NCBI GenBank assembly: GCA_036346205.1
Contig: JARFJB010001945.1
Location: forward strand, 3,334,001-3,398,000
From: Vesta saturnalis
Lineage: Eukaryota > Arthropoda > Insecta > Coleoptera > Lampyridae
Reading direction: 5' to 3'
Length of the DNA stretch: 64,000 bases
The translations under genes and the position numbers were made by a program. Every line of letters starts with the position of its first letter. Positions within the stretch are counted from its first letter, which is position 1. Below are positions 1 to 10,867 of this stretch, piece after piece. The notes below the pieces were generated by a model. The model ran no database searches. It was not told the origin of the DNA and saw only the letters and a list, made by a program, of their open reading frames with translations.

Positions 1-2383
1 GTTTTTAGCTATAGATACTTTTATTACTTTGAGGTTTTTCACAACTTTTGACTTTCACTCAATTTATTTATTTATTTTTGATTGTGCCGTTCTTCATTGT
101 TATCCTTCCTCTGTTAGAGGGTGTTCTGATTTGTCATTTTTAAAGTGGTTTGGTATTTAATCTATTACAGATGTGGCTAATCCTTACTAAAATAAAAACA
201 AATGCGGTAGTTGTCTTTTTCATATGCGACACCTAATACAGCATGCTTATATTTGTATTTTAAGATTTCGTCTATTTATTTAACATCGTAACTAGTTTTT
301 GAAGAGTATTATCACTTACGGAAGACGATCACTATAATTGTTATCGGAACGTATAAATTTGTAAAAAATTAATAAATTAATAAATTTATTAGTAAAATTA
401 TTCACACTTCTTTCAACCCCGTTAATAAGAGTTGTAGACACAAAATCGATATATAACAAATATGAAAATTTGATCACAATTCGCCTAATAGTCTAGTACT
501 AACTAGATACAGCTCTGGAATCTTTCAAATGAAACATGAACTCCAAACTGGCAATATCTCAGAATTGTTTATATAATGTATTCAAAGACTTGCACTCGGC
601 CTTGCATAAAAATATTTTGAAAGTGACTAAAGATCAACTAATGTCTATTACCTAAAGGTGTTCAGTGTGCTTTCCATATAAATTTGTATTTGTATCTACA
701 CAATCACCATGTGTACACAATTGTATGGGTTACTTAATCCATCTTCAATACGGTATCAGGGCAGTTGGTATTCAGTTTTCCAAACATTAAAAAGTGTCCT
801 AATTGTATGAGATTAGGAGTTTCCCTTTTAAATTAATTAATTGATAGAAAAATGTGAAGGAAGATAATTATATAGCTTTACAGGGATTAAACTCAATACA
901 TTAGATGTATTTGTAACGTGCAAAAATCGTTATCCGATTCAATAGTGTCGATTTTATAATTTTCGATAGTTGCTGTATTAAAAATTACCTTTGTATTAAA
1001 AGTTAGGAGAATTAAATTTAACGGTTTAATTGAAATCTGCTTCAATAGTACTGATTTCATATCTTGCTGTAGTTGGTGTGTTCAGATTTACATCTAAAAG
1101 TTTAAGTTGACGTAGTAGTGCCACATAGCGGATTCCTACGGTTTTTCTGTCGGTTACAAAGCCGCTTTCTTTAAAGTATCTGAATTACCGCTGGAGGGCA
1201 GTGCTTGTACTAAATAAAATATAAAAGACATTTTTTTTACATACAAATATAATAGAGATTTTGGTAACAATGCGGTCTGATCTGATTCTTAGGAAATTCT
1301 TTTTCTTGTTTTCACTAAAGGAGTAAGCTATCTACATCTCTACAATTTCTTTTATAATTTTTAAATTTCATTCATTGACCATAAATCACTAAATCGAAAA
1401 TTAACCATATTCATTAATAGACCACGTAGAACTCGCCTTTAATCTACAGAGGTAAAGCAACGTTATCTGATCAAAATACGATTACTCATGTTACCTTATT
1501 TTTAGCTTTCTTCGATTGTTATCGCGTCCATCCATATCTGTTCGATTTATATCTCTACGATTTACTCTTTGATGTTGGCTTATCGTTTTATTTCGGTTTC
1601 TTGTGTGCGTCCTTTCTTGCTGATGTTATTGCTTCGTTTGTCTGGAATGAACCTTTGCAGTGCGGAAGATAGGTATTTACTCTCCATAACTGTTTTATGT
1701 TGCTGGTGGTTACGATGATGGAATCGGGCTGTACGTTTCGTTAATGGTGACGACTCGAAACCTTCTCATCTTCATTAACCAGGACCAAGCTGATTCACAC
1801 CAGGATTAAAGGTATAATTATTCGTCAAACCAGGTCAGAATATTCCATTGTCGCATGTATTAATAAATTTTATCCCTGAAGTTACTTTATGAACCGTCAT
1901 ATTTCGGAAGGTGCCTTCGGCAGTGATCGACTAAATTTCTACAAAACAAAAAGTGCGTTTAAACTATGAATACCACCGAAATTATAACGAACTGTGTACC
2001 TTTGTTCATGAAACTGTTTTCTACAGTCTTTTTTGTTAGAATAATTATCAGAATTTATACGTCCTTCATTAAGGATTCACTTCTGAGTAACTGATATAGT
2101 TTGACAAAACAGTTAGCTATTACACTGAGTGATCAGCATAAAATAATTTAGGTTATTTATAATAGAAATTGCATACACCACACCCAGTGCTATATTAGCG
2201 TTTAACGTCAATTTTATGATTTTGCGGAGTTACTATCTACCATCCGCGCAGAGACATAAAAAAAGTGTCGCGTCATACCGGTTGTATTAATTGTTCAATT
2301 TGTGTTATTACGTCAAACTTTAGCGCGAAATACTGTGTTTCTTTTAAATTCTGTCTTTTAGATTTAAGTACAATTGTTAAACT
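1..2383. other. AT-rich DNA without recognisable gene
   Basis: No open frame here has a recognisable domain, and I see no inverted repeat or microsatellite of note. It may be intergenic or intronic. A GC-rich word near 1190-1205 loosely resembles a CTCF core (see findings). Confidence 0.5.
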
Positions 2384-2655
2384 ATGCAGGTGAGTGTTCA
2401 GGTTATATGCGACCTAAATTTTCACTGTTTGCGTGTTTATATGTCAATTAATGCTGAGGTCAAGTGTGACCTGAACAGGCTTCTCTCAAAATAAAATGAA
2501 GTGTTTGTTATTATATTCTGCCTAATTTTGTAAAGCAAAGGTAAGTTGAACTAGCGCATTTCTAAATTGAAATTTTACCGGCTGTATATGAACCTTTTTT
2601 TCAGGTTAACGCTTTGAAAGATCTTTCAAGGAACCCGAGAAGGGTATTACGTTAA
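2384..2655 (+). other. possible tiny two-exon ORF (weak)
   Basis: An ATG-CAG at 2384-2389 is followed at once by a consensus donor GTGAGT (2390). A pyrimidine-rich acceptor ending in CAG lies at 2604. Splicing would join ATG-CAG to a 17-codon exon (2605-2655, including TAA), giving an 18-residue peptide with no resemblance I recognise. Chance is a realistic explanation. It could also be the 5' leader exon of a longer gene or non-coding transcript, because many insect genes have an intron just after the start codon. RNA evidence would be needed to call it. Confidence 0.12.
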
Positions 2656-2881
2656 TTTCTACTAATTACTCAATTTTTACTTTGTTGAAGATTTAAATAT
2701 CGCGAATTGCCCTTGTCCGGGTTTATTGGTAGTGGACTATTATATTTTTAGTATACTTATCTACATCCCAAATGTATAATTTCATAGGGGAAACATTAAT
2801 ATAACTACTCTAAGATAAATTACAATTACAAATAGGTACTTGTGATAAATTGCATGCTATGCATGTATGCGTAACTCGACT

Positions 2882-2952
2882 AGTCCTTTTGGGGAAAATT
2901 AAAACTTCAAATTATTATTATTATATAACGTGTGAAGTCCTTTTGGGGAAAA
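2882..2952 (+). repeat. short direct repeat pair
   Basis: The 17-base word AGTCCTTTTGGGGAAAA occurs at 2882-2898 and again at 2936-2952, 54 bp apart, followed by similar AT-rich sequence. It looks like a small local duplication. Confidence 0.7.
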
Positions 2953-3348
2953 CTTAAATTTAAACATTTCTAGTCCAGTGATTGAATGTTTGGAAATAAA
3001 TTAAGATTACCGAGGGAAATGTTGTTTATTTACTCCTTCTACTTATTCTCCCTGGTTCAAGCTTTACACGGCCTCTCTCCGGAAATAATAAATTTCCCTT
3101 TATTTCCTCTTTTCTTTAATATCTTTTGGCGCCTATTTCTGATTTGCTTTCCTTATCACTCTTACTACAATTTTCTTTCCGCTCTTTAACTAACCTAATG
3201 ATTGACCGATTATACCGGTTATCAACACTTCAAAGCTACCCACGCCAACAAAGTGCTCTACGAGTAGCTATCGTTCGACTGAGTTCACAGCCATGCTACC
3301 TTTCTCCATTATAGAATGATGTAATAAGAATATATTGTATAAAATAAT

Positions 3349-3364
3349 CTCTCTCTCTCTCTCT
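3349..3364 (+). repeat. (CT)n microsatellite
   Basis: Uninterrupted CT dinucleotides, about eight units. Confidence 0.9.
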
Positions 3365-3569
3365 ATCTTTTTTTCTGTGTGACGTGGTAGGTTAGACACG
3401 TTACATATTCTAAAACGTCGTGATCGGAAATGATGCTCTATGAAAATCGCGTTATGCACAAAGCGAAAGTGGATGTGATCAAACACTTGCACCTTGTTTA
3501 CATATTATACAGCACGATCAAAAATAATGTAAATAAATTTATAAATATGAAAATATAAACTTTCACCAT

Positions 3570-3599
3570 TATTACACATAATAAAATACTTATCTTTTC
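3570..3599 (+). repeat. dispersed motif, copy 1
   Basis: The word CATAATAAAATACTTATCTT recurs with little change at 14819-14846 and 21920-21943, and in inverted form near 22028-22050. It probably marks the end of a small non-autonomous element. Confidence 0.4.
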
Positions 3600-4045
3600 T
3601 GTTGTTTTTTTTATAAATAACCGCCAAAATTTTAATACAAGTTACGATAGCCAAAAATGGGGACGTCACATTATTCATGTAGTAAATAACCTGCATCGAT
3701 TACTCAATGTTCTGAAAGTAAATCATTTACGGATTTACAATATGTATCAAGCTCTGTTCTAATTCTGGTAAATAATTACTATTAATGGTGGCATTGTTAC
3801 TAGTTGGTGAGACAGTACTCAAGAAGACCAGCCTCCTACATTACTGAAGACATTACGCATGCATTTAATCGTGTCACTTTAGTAATACATACCGTGATTT
3901 TATTAAAGGTTTTATCTTAATTGACCTTTGAAAGTTTTTAGAGCTCTTCAAATAAATGTTAAATAAAATGGTAATGCGTATGCAATTGAATTTTAACCTA
4001 ATTCAGGTACAATCACTAACCCAATACTCTTAACTCATTGTAAAA

Positions 4046-4383
4046 ATTTCGATGTTTCAATAGGGACTCTCGTAAACTATAGTTCCTACGAAGAAATGAA
4101 CCTCACATCCTCGATCTCTTTTTTTGAGTAAAATTTAATGGATAACGTCTTTTGTTTTCGGTTATGGCCAAAAACTCAGATTTTCGAGTTTTAATTTTAT
4201 GGCCATATCTCGCTTATTTATGAAAATAGAAAAAAAAATTTCTACGTTCTTCAAGCATTTTTTGATAAGAATGCAGTGGTATAGTCAATTCTTTAAAAAT
4301 ATTCTAGAAATTCGAGTTGTAACATAAAGTATTTTTCTATGTGGTGGAACTCCCACTTGGCTATGGCATCAACAAATTTCTAA
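4046..4383 (+). repeat. outer inverted repeat, left arm
   Basis: This segment reappears inverted at 8518-8884 with moderate divergence. Shared blocks include one beginning CGATGTTTCAATAGGGA, a block around GAGATCGAGGAT, and one around GGCTATGGCATCAA. The pair brackets everything between 4.4 and 8.5 kb. The right arm ends in CCACCCTGTAC, a transposon-terminus signature, which is missing on this side. This arm is therefore probably truncated. Confidence 0.75.
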
Positions 4384-4389
4384 TTCCAA

Positions 4390-4390
<1 letters not shown>

Positions 4391-4462
<72 letters not shown>
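4391..4462 (+). repeat. (TA)n microsatellite
   Basis: An uninterrupted TA run of about 36 units at the left edge of the Penelope palindrome. Confidence 0.97.
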
Positions 4463-4463
<1 letters not shown>

Positions 4464-5201
4464 CCAGAGATAGGTAATCTTGACTGTGCTTATTTATAAC
4501 AAATTATTATTTTCAGAACCTGAGGTTGCAGTCAATCTTATTGAAGCTTATTTATTTAAAAAAAGGAAACACTCTTTGACATTTTTCAAGCTTTCGGAAT
4601 TTTTATTTATTCCATCTTCAGGAAAATCTGCAATATTCAGTTTTAAAATGTTACAATTAATTATTAAATTACTACTTACTATCGTGAGATTAAAATAAAC
4701 TCTACTAATACATAATAAAAACACCATACAAACATTTGTCATCAATATAAAAACTATCTTAAACTATTCAAGAATTCGCCTGCTATACGTGATACATTTA
4801 TGCACTGACTGAAAAATACTCTCATTTCGAATAAAATGATATGATTACATATAAACAGTTTTATGCGTTACACTATCAACATTATGTTATATCTAAACTA
4901 TGATGCGGTTTATTTCTTTAGACGTTTTATAGAAATGGATAAATCTAATTATAATATTCACTAGCAATTGTCCTTATTGCATTTAAAAATACAAACAATC
5001 ATACAACAGAGATTTACAACAAACTATTGTTCTAATGATAATACGTAACTGTATATATTACTTAGTTTACTAATATCCGATCTCTTATTTAGGCTGTTTC
5101 TTTCCCCATTTATGCAAACCATTTCTAGGAACAGTCGTTTTTGATAATTGTTGGCCCGTTTTAAAATTTTAGTATTATCGAAATCCATCACATGTTTTTC
5201 A

Positions 5202-5640
5202 TTAAGAACATGTTCCGATAGGACACGAATGGACATTTCTATGTATGTCGCTTTTATGTGATGTTATCCTACCTAATAAATTTCTACCCGTTTGCCCAAT
5301 ATAAACTTTCATACAATTACTACATTTGATAGAATACACAACATTAGAGGATTCCATAATGGTGAGTGGAGACTTTAATTTGGTGTGCAAGTCAGCCCCT
5401 GTTTTTATATTTCTAATCGCTATTTTTATGTTTTCCAATCCTTTAAAAATGTTAATAAGCTTGGGTGTAAGAGACGGAATGAAAGGTAACGAACCAATCG
5501 TAATTTTAGTGTTTTGGGAAACCTGTTGGTTTTTTATTGGCATATCATTCTCTACCCTCTCTGTAACGTTATTAATAGGACTACTAAACAGTAATTTATT
5601 GACAAACTTCGCTGGATATGAATTCTCTAGTAAAATAGTT
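5202..5640 (-). pseudogene. Penelope-like GIY-YIG endonuclease, left arm
   Basis: The minus-strand frame is open from about 5640 down to 5202. It encodes the end of a PLE reverse transcriptase/endonuclease protein. The GIY-YIG core is visible as VVYSIKCSNC...VYIGQTGRN followed by LGRITSHKSD, with the Cys pair typical of the PLE version of this nuclease. In the family this domain nicks target DNA to prime reverse transcription. The reverse transcriptase part is absent and the C-terminus is cut soon after the SHKSD segment. This is a 5'-truncated, non-functional copy, paired with its inverted twin to the right. Confidence 0.8.
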
Positions 5641-5689
5641 TGACAGACTTCGCTGATATGAATTCTCTAGTAAAATACTTTTTACTAGA

Positions 5690-6280
5690 GAATTCATATC
5701 CAGCGAAGTTTGTCAATAAATTACTGTTTAGTAGTCCTATTAATAACGTTACAGAGAGGGTAGAGAATGATATGCCAATAAAAACCAACAGGTTTCCCAA
5801 AACACTAAAATTACGATTGGTTCGTTACCTTTCATTCCGTCTCTTACACCCAAGCTTATTAACATTTTAAAGGATTGGAAACATAAAATAGCGATTAGAA
5901 ATATAAAACAGGGCTGACTTACAAATTAAAGTCTCCACTCACCATTATGGAATCCCTAATGTTGTGTATTCTATCAAATGTAGTAATTGTATGAAAGTTT
6001 ATATTGGGCAAACGGGTAGAAATCTATTAGGTAGGATAACATCACATAAAAGCGACATACATAGAAATGTCCATTCGTGTCCTATCGGAACATGTTCTTA
6101 ATGAAAACATGTGATGGATTTCGATAATACTAAAATTTTAAACGGGCCAACAATTATCAAAAACGACTGTTCCTAGAAATGGTTTGCATAAATGGGGAAA
6201 GAAACAGCTAAATAAGAGATCGGATATTAGTAAACTAAGTAATATATACAGTTACGTATTATCATTAGAACAATAGTTTG
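5690..6280 (+). pseudogene. Penelope-like GIY-YIG endonuclease, right arm
   Basis: This is the inverted duplicate of the left-arm endonuclease, read on the plus strand. The same residues are recognisable (YPAKFVNKLLFSSP near the start; NVVYSIKC and VYIGQTGRN near 5960-6030). Small deletions relative to the left arm, for example around 5910-5930, break the frame, so no single ORF spans the domain. It is degenerate and not expected to be functional. Confidence 0.75.
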
Positions 6281-6790
6281 TTGTAAATCTCTGTTGTATG
6301 ATTGTTTGTATTTTTAAATGCAATAAGGACAATTGCTAGTGAATATTATAATTAGATTTATCCATTTCTATAAAACGTCTAAAGAAATAAACCGCATCAT
6401 AGTTTAGATATAACATAATGTTGATAGTGTAACGCATAAAACTGTTTATATGTAATCATATCATTTTATTCGAAATGAGAGTATTTTCAGTCAGTGCATA
6501 AATGTATCACGTATAGCAGGCGAATTCTTGAATAGTTTAAGATAGTTTTATATTGATGACAAATGTTTGTATGGTGTTTTATTATGTATTAGTAGAGTTT
6601 ATTTTAATCTCACGATAGTAAGTAGTAATTTAATAATTAATTGTAACATTTAAAACTGAATATTGCAGATTTTCCTGAAGATGGAATAAATAAAATTCCG
6701 AAAGCTTGAAAATGTCAAAGAGTGTTTCCTTTTTTAAATAAATAAGCTTCAATAATATTGACTGCAACGCAGGTTCTGAAAATAATAATT

Positions 6791-6792
<2 letters not shown>

Positions 6793-6852
<60 letters not shown>
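6793..6852 (+). repeat. (TA)n microsatellite
   Basis: A TA run of about 30 units between the Penelope palindrome and the hairpin element. Confidence 0.97.
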
Positions 6853-6853
<1 letters not shown>

Positions 6854-6854
<1 letters not shown>

Positions 6855-7138
6855 AGAAAAATTTAGTGGGTAGCAGCCAAGGTTGTGGGGCTAGTTTAAA
6901 ATAATGAAACGATCCTTTGTTCAAAGGAATGTTTCGATAAATTTATTACCTTTGTCAACCAATCTACAAGAAGTTATGCGTTAATTATACATATAAATTA
7001 AAATAAGATGGTAACTTACGATCATGGATTTGTTGACAAAGGTATTAAATTTACCGAAAGCTTCGCTTTGAACAAAGGATCGTTTCATTATTTTAAACTA
7101 GCCCCACAACCTTGGCTGCTACCCACTAAATTTTTCTT
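6854..7138. repeat. hairpin (fold-back) element
   Basis: Arms of about 110 bp at 6854-6962 and 7026-7138 are inverted copies, sharing for example GTGGGTAGCAGCCAAGG on the outer side and AACAAAGGATCGTTTC further in. The loop is about 60 bp. (TA)n tracts lie on both sides. It has no coding capacity and looks like a fold-back MITE. Confidence 0.8.
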
Positions 7139-7177
7139 ATTGTTTTTTAACTTAATTAGCCACGATTAACAACCTTG

Positions 7178-7180
<3 letters not shown>

Positions 7181-7239
<59 letters not shown>
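7181..7239 (+). repeat. (TA)n microsatellite
   Basis: An AT run of about 29 units directly abutting the left terminus of the mariner-like element. Confidence 0.97.
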
Positions 7240-7241
<2 letters not shown>

Positions 7242-8492
7242 GTGGGGTCAAATTATTCAATTTTACGGCTTTTTAGAAAAAAAAATATTTTTTTATGATA
7301 ATGATAATTATAGAAAAAAACTCATACTCCATGTGACTTTTTACAAACCAAGACAAATAACTATAATACTGAAGATGATATTAAACCAACTACAAGATAC
7401 TTAATATTTATATATAAACTCAATTAAACTAAATTTTCAAGTTGATGTCCATTATTTGCAACACATAGCCACATCGTTGTGAAACATTTTGTTTTAGTTC
7501 ATTTATGTTATTATTATTATTTTGATTGAAATTGTGTTTAATGTGTCCCCAAAAGAAAAAATCTAGGGGCGTTAGATCGGGCGAACGTGGTGGCCACCTC
7601 ACAGGTCCATTTGTTCCTATCCATTTGTTTTGAAAATGAATGTTTAACAATTCAGAGATGTTTCTACTATGGTGTGAGGGTGCCCCATCTCGTTTTGAAA
7701 ATATATTGTTTTGTCTAGTGTTCAGCGGTAAGCAATCTAAAAAATTCTCGACTATGTGTTGGCTTAAAATATTTCAGAATATCGTTTACCATTCAGCTTT
7801 CTTTCATAACGTGACAGGCTAAAATTCGATTTCCGTATAGGGTACACCAAATACTAAAACCAAAGCGTTCCTGATTTTAAACATCAACGGTACGGTGCAC
7901 CAGTGCTTGTTGTGTCGATTGAAAATCCTAGCACTACTAAAGTATGCTGCAGCGGTCCAAACAATATTTATTGAGAATAATGCATTTTGCTCTATTTGCT
8001 AAAGATACCAATTGCAAAGTTCTAGGCGTCGTGCAGGATTGGTTGGTTGAGGATGTTGTTTTCTTATTTTATATGGTCTTAATCTGTATCTTTTTAGAAC
8101 TGATAATGCTCGACTTCACCGTATACCAGACTGGGCCTCAATTAGACGGCTTGAAATTGAAGGATTTCCAGCTACCATTCCGATAACATTGACGGCAATT
8201 CCTTCAGAATGTTTAATATTATAATTTTTTGTACTTGTTAAAAGTTCCACGATGTATGAGATTTTCTTTTAATCGTTTGAAAATTCTTTCCGGGTAACGA
8301 TTAAAATATAATTTATTTGCAACTTCAGAATTATTACTACTTGAAATAAGACATTCTAACATATCAAACTTTTCCTTATTTTCAAAAGCCATATTTTGTT
8401 ATAATAAACAATCAAATGTTATTAAATCGCCAGTTGCAAAAAAAAACATTATTTGTTAAAAAGGAGTAAAAATGAATAAATTGACCCCACAT
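7240..8492 (-). mobile_element. Tc1/mariner-like transposon, degenerate
   Basis: Inverted termini ATGTGGGGTCAA (7240) and TTGACCCCACAT (8481-8492) enclose about 1.25 kb. A broken transposase lies between them on the minus strand. The left end abuts a TA run, which fits TA-targeting integration. Confidence 0.8.
7433..8391 (-). pseudogene. mariner-like transposase (DUF4817 type)
   Basis: The reading starts at an ATG at 8391 (MAFENKEKFDMLECLI...), followed by a basic helix-turn-helix-like segment containing YPERIFKRLKENL. This matches the N-terminal DNA-binding domain of the DUF4817-bearing insect transposases. Near the other end the C-terminal catalytic region is clear: DGAPSHHSRN, then WPPRSPDLTPLDFFFWG around 7550-7600. 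Stops and frameshifts separate the segments, the first a TAA after about 57 codons. In the family this enzyme cuts at the inverted termini and integrates at TA. This copy is dead. Confidence 0.8.
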
Positions 8493-8517
8493 CATATATA
8501 TCATCATAATCAGAAAA

Positions 8518-8884
8518 AAAAATGGTAATTTTTTGATGCCATAGCCAACCACGCGCTCCACAATAAAAATACAGCTTTATGCTTTAACTCTAATTAAAGA
8601 ATCGACTATACCACTGTATTCTTATCAAAAAAGTGCCTGAAGAACGTAGAAATTATTTTCTTCTGTTTTCATAAATAAGCAAGATACGGCCATAAAATGA
8701 AAACCAGAAAATAAATCTGAATTTTTGCCCATAACTCGAAAGCAAAAGAAGTTAGTCAAATTTGAAATACACCATTGAGTTTTTCTCAAAAAAAGAGATC
8801 GAGGATACGAGGTTCATTTCTTCATACGAACTATAGTTTACGAGATTCCCTATTAAAACATCGATATTTGGCCACCCTGTACAT
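8518..8884 (-). repeat. outer inverted repeat, right arm
   Basis: Inverted counterpart of 4046-4383. It ends at 8872-8884 with GGCCACCCTGTAC, which read inward is a GTACAGGGTGGCC terminus of the kind found on many insect DNA transposons. Confidence 0.75.
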
Positions 8885-9706
8885 GTTGAATACGCCGAGT
8901 AATACAATAATGTATGACCTAACATATTAAATCGGAACTTACATAAGTGATTAACACAGTCTAAGCCATTGTGATACGCTGTATAGATTTGTTAGTATTG
9001 ACAGATACTATTTAACCATATATAGTTTTGTATGCATGAAAAGTGTTAAAAAATTACAGAAATAGTCAAATTTGAAATACAGAAAAACCAATTTTCGTTA
9101 ACTAACTTTGAGAAATTGCGCAAATACGTTTTAATGTCGATGTATGGAAGTAGAATGATTTATCTTTGCAATTTCGAAATTAGATTTGTACAGCGTATAT
9201 TCGTATTGAATTTTATACCTAAAACGCAATTTTCGAAATATTCAAACCAAACTGAAATGTTTTGTTTATATGAGAAACATTGGTCAATGTGGGTGGCGAG
9301 GAAGTGTTATAGGGATTGAACTCACTTGGTCATGCTTTATAGTACTAATAATAGTAACACCATTTATCAAATTGCTTAACACTTTTCATAAAACTTTTAT
9401 AATTAAAGTGTAGCCCTGATAATCAAAGACATGACTTATTCTTAATTCTATGTGTGTGAAAGTAGCAAGAGGTAAAATAAAGCATGTGAGGGATCAACTA
9501 AAAGGAAAAGGAGCCTTGAAAGAAAGATAGCGAAGGGAGTTTAACTTACATAAATCTGTGCACACATTGTTTTAGATCATATAAAATCTTTACAAACCCT
9601 AATTAATCAAAACCAAAATAAAGCATTCCAAATCAAAATAAATCTTAATAAATCGCTGTAAATCCAAATACATCTGTTTAGATCTGGATAACATCTGTTT
9701 AAATAT
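8885..9706. other. AT-rich DNA, no gene seen
   Basis: Only short chance frames are open. Small runs such as AAATCTTAATAAATC and AAATCCAAATACATCTG near 9590-9705 give a loosely repetitive texture, but I could not define a repeat unit. Confidence 0.4.
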
Positions 9707-10587
9707 GAGTCCGTCAGAAAAATGTATACACACTTTAAGGAACGGAAAGAATTACTTATTATAAGATTTGTTATGAACGAATAAGTTCAAAGGTAAATAT
9801 TTATTTAAAAATTATTATAAATTCTATTAAAGACATAAATAAAAAGTTTACCTCAAGTAGGATTTGAATCTACGACCTGTACTTTGCTACTGTACCGCGC
9901 TAACCAACTGCGCCATCAAGATTCAAGCCCCAATCGACGTAAACTTTGTCTTTATGTATGTAGAACTGATCAAATTACTTATATTAATGGTATGTGAGCC
10001 TGCAATACCGCAAGGACTCACGCATACCGAAACAACTTGACTAATATTAATTTATTATAGGTTTTGTTATGAACGAATAAGTTCAAAGGTAAATGTGTAA
10101 TTAAGAATTATTATTAATTTTATTAAATACATAAGCAAAGAGTTTACCTCGAGTAGGACTTGAACCTACGACCTGTACTTTGCTAGTGTATCGCGCTAAC
10201 GAGGTTCAAGCCCCAGTCGACGTAAACTTTGTTTTATGTATGTAGAACTGATGTAAATTCTAAATATAATGAGATTACAATCAAATTACTTATATTAATG
10301 GAATTTGAGCCTGCAGTATCGCAAGGATTCACACATACCAAAGCAACTTGGCTAATATTAATTTATTATAAGTTTTGTTATGAACGAATAAGTTCAACGG
10401 TAAATATGTAATCAATAATTATTATTAATTTTATTAAATACATAAATAATAAGTTTACCTCAGGTAGGATTTGAACCTACGACCTGTACTTTCCTAGTGT
10501 ACCGCGCTAACCAACGGCGCCATCGACATTCAAGTCAATCGACGTAAACTTTGTCTTTATAATTATAATTATAAAGACAACGTTTAC

Positions 10588-10588
10588 G

Positions 10589-10648
<60 letters not shown>
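10588..10648 (+). repeat. (TA)n microsatellite
   Basis: About 30 TA units at the turning point where the tRNA-like repeats change orientation. AATTATAAAGACAA sequence lies on both sides. Confidence 0.97.
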
Positions 10649-10652
<4 letters not shown>

Positions 10653-10684
10653 TAAAGACAAAGTTTACCACGATTGGGGCTTGA

Positions 10685-10757
10685 ATCTCGATAGCGCAGT
10701 TGGTTAGCGCGGTACACTAGCAAAGTACAGGTCTTAGTTTCAAATCCTACTCGAGGT
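10685..10757 (+). repeat. tRNA-like module, foldable
   Basis: The acceptor strands ATCTCGA and TCGAGGT pair over seven positions (one T-G). The D stem is GCGC/GCGC, the anticodon loop reads CTAGCAA (anticodon AGC), and a T-loop region TTTCAAATCC follows. AGC would be alanine, but the G3:U70 pair that identifies tRNA-Ala is absent. Together with its copy number this points to a tRNA-derived repeat rather than a working tRNA gene. Confidence 0.6.
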
Positions 10758-10867
10758 AAACTTTTTATTTATGTATTTAACAAAATTAATAATAATTTTT
10801 AATACTTAGGTATTTATTTTACATTTAAATACTGATCACACAGGTTGTACTGCCTTTAATTGAGTAC

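Larger units (their letters stand above)
2953..4045. other. AT-rich DNA, no gene seen
   Basis: Several short frames are open only by chance. The stretch holds one CT microsatellite and one copy of a dispersed motif, both listed separately; nothing else was recognised. Confidence 0.5.
4463..6792. mobile_element. palindromic pair of Penelope-like 3' ends
   Basis: Two copies of the same ~1.1 kb PLE 3' segment lie head to head. The left arm (about 4463-5640) is transcribed on the minus strand and the right arm (about 5680-6792) on the plus strand. The arms match almost base for base, with small indels and a short duplicated stretch at the centre (about 5640-5690). Each arm contains GIY-YIG endonuclease coding sequence and the 3' untranslated tail. 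(TA)n tracts abut both outer ends. Inverted and partial tandem copies are typical of Penelope-like elements. Confidence 0.85.
9767..10805. repeat. tandem array of tRNA-derived repeats
   Basis: A unit of ~300 bp starts near TTTTGTTATGAACGAATAAG and contains a 73 nt tRNA-like module on the minus strand. It is repeated at about 9767, 10062 and 10370. A fourth module in plus orientation follows a (TA)n tract. Modules lie at 9850-9922, 10146-10208 (D-arm deleted), 10457-10529 and 10685-10757. The shared flank includes ATGTATGTAGAACTGATG and TATTAATGGAATGTGAGC-like sequence. It looks like a tRNA-derived SINE-type family amplified in tandem. Confidence 0.75.

Noticed and set aside
9767..10550. Regular ~300 bp direct repeats as a CRISPR-like array
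   Set aside because: The repeat unit is ~300 bp with no short unique spacers, the context is eukaryotic, and there are no cas genes. It is a tandem SINE-type array.
9850..10757. tRNA-Ala(AGC) gene cluster
   Set aside because: The modules fold, but they lack the G3:U70 identity pair, include deleted and mutated members, and occur inside a repeat with target duplications. I treat them as tRNA-derived repeats.
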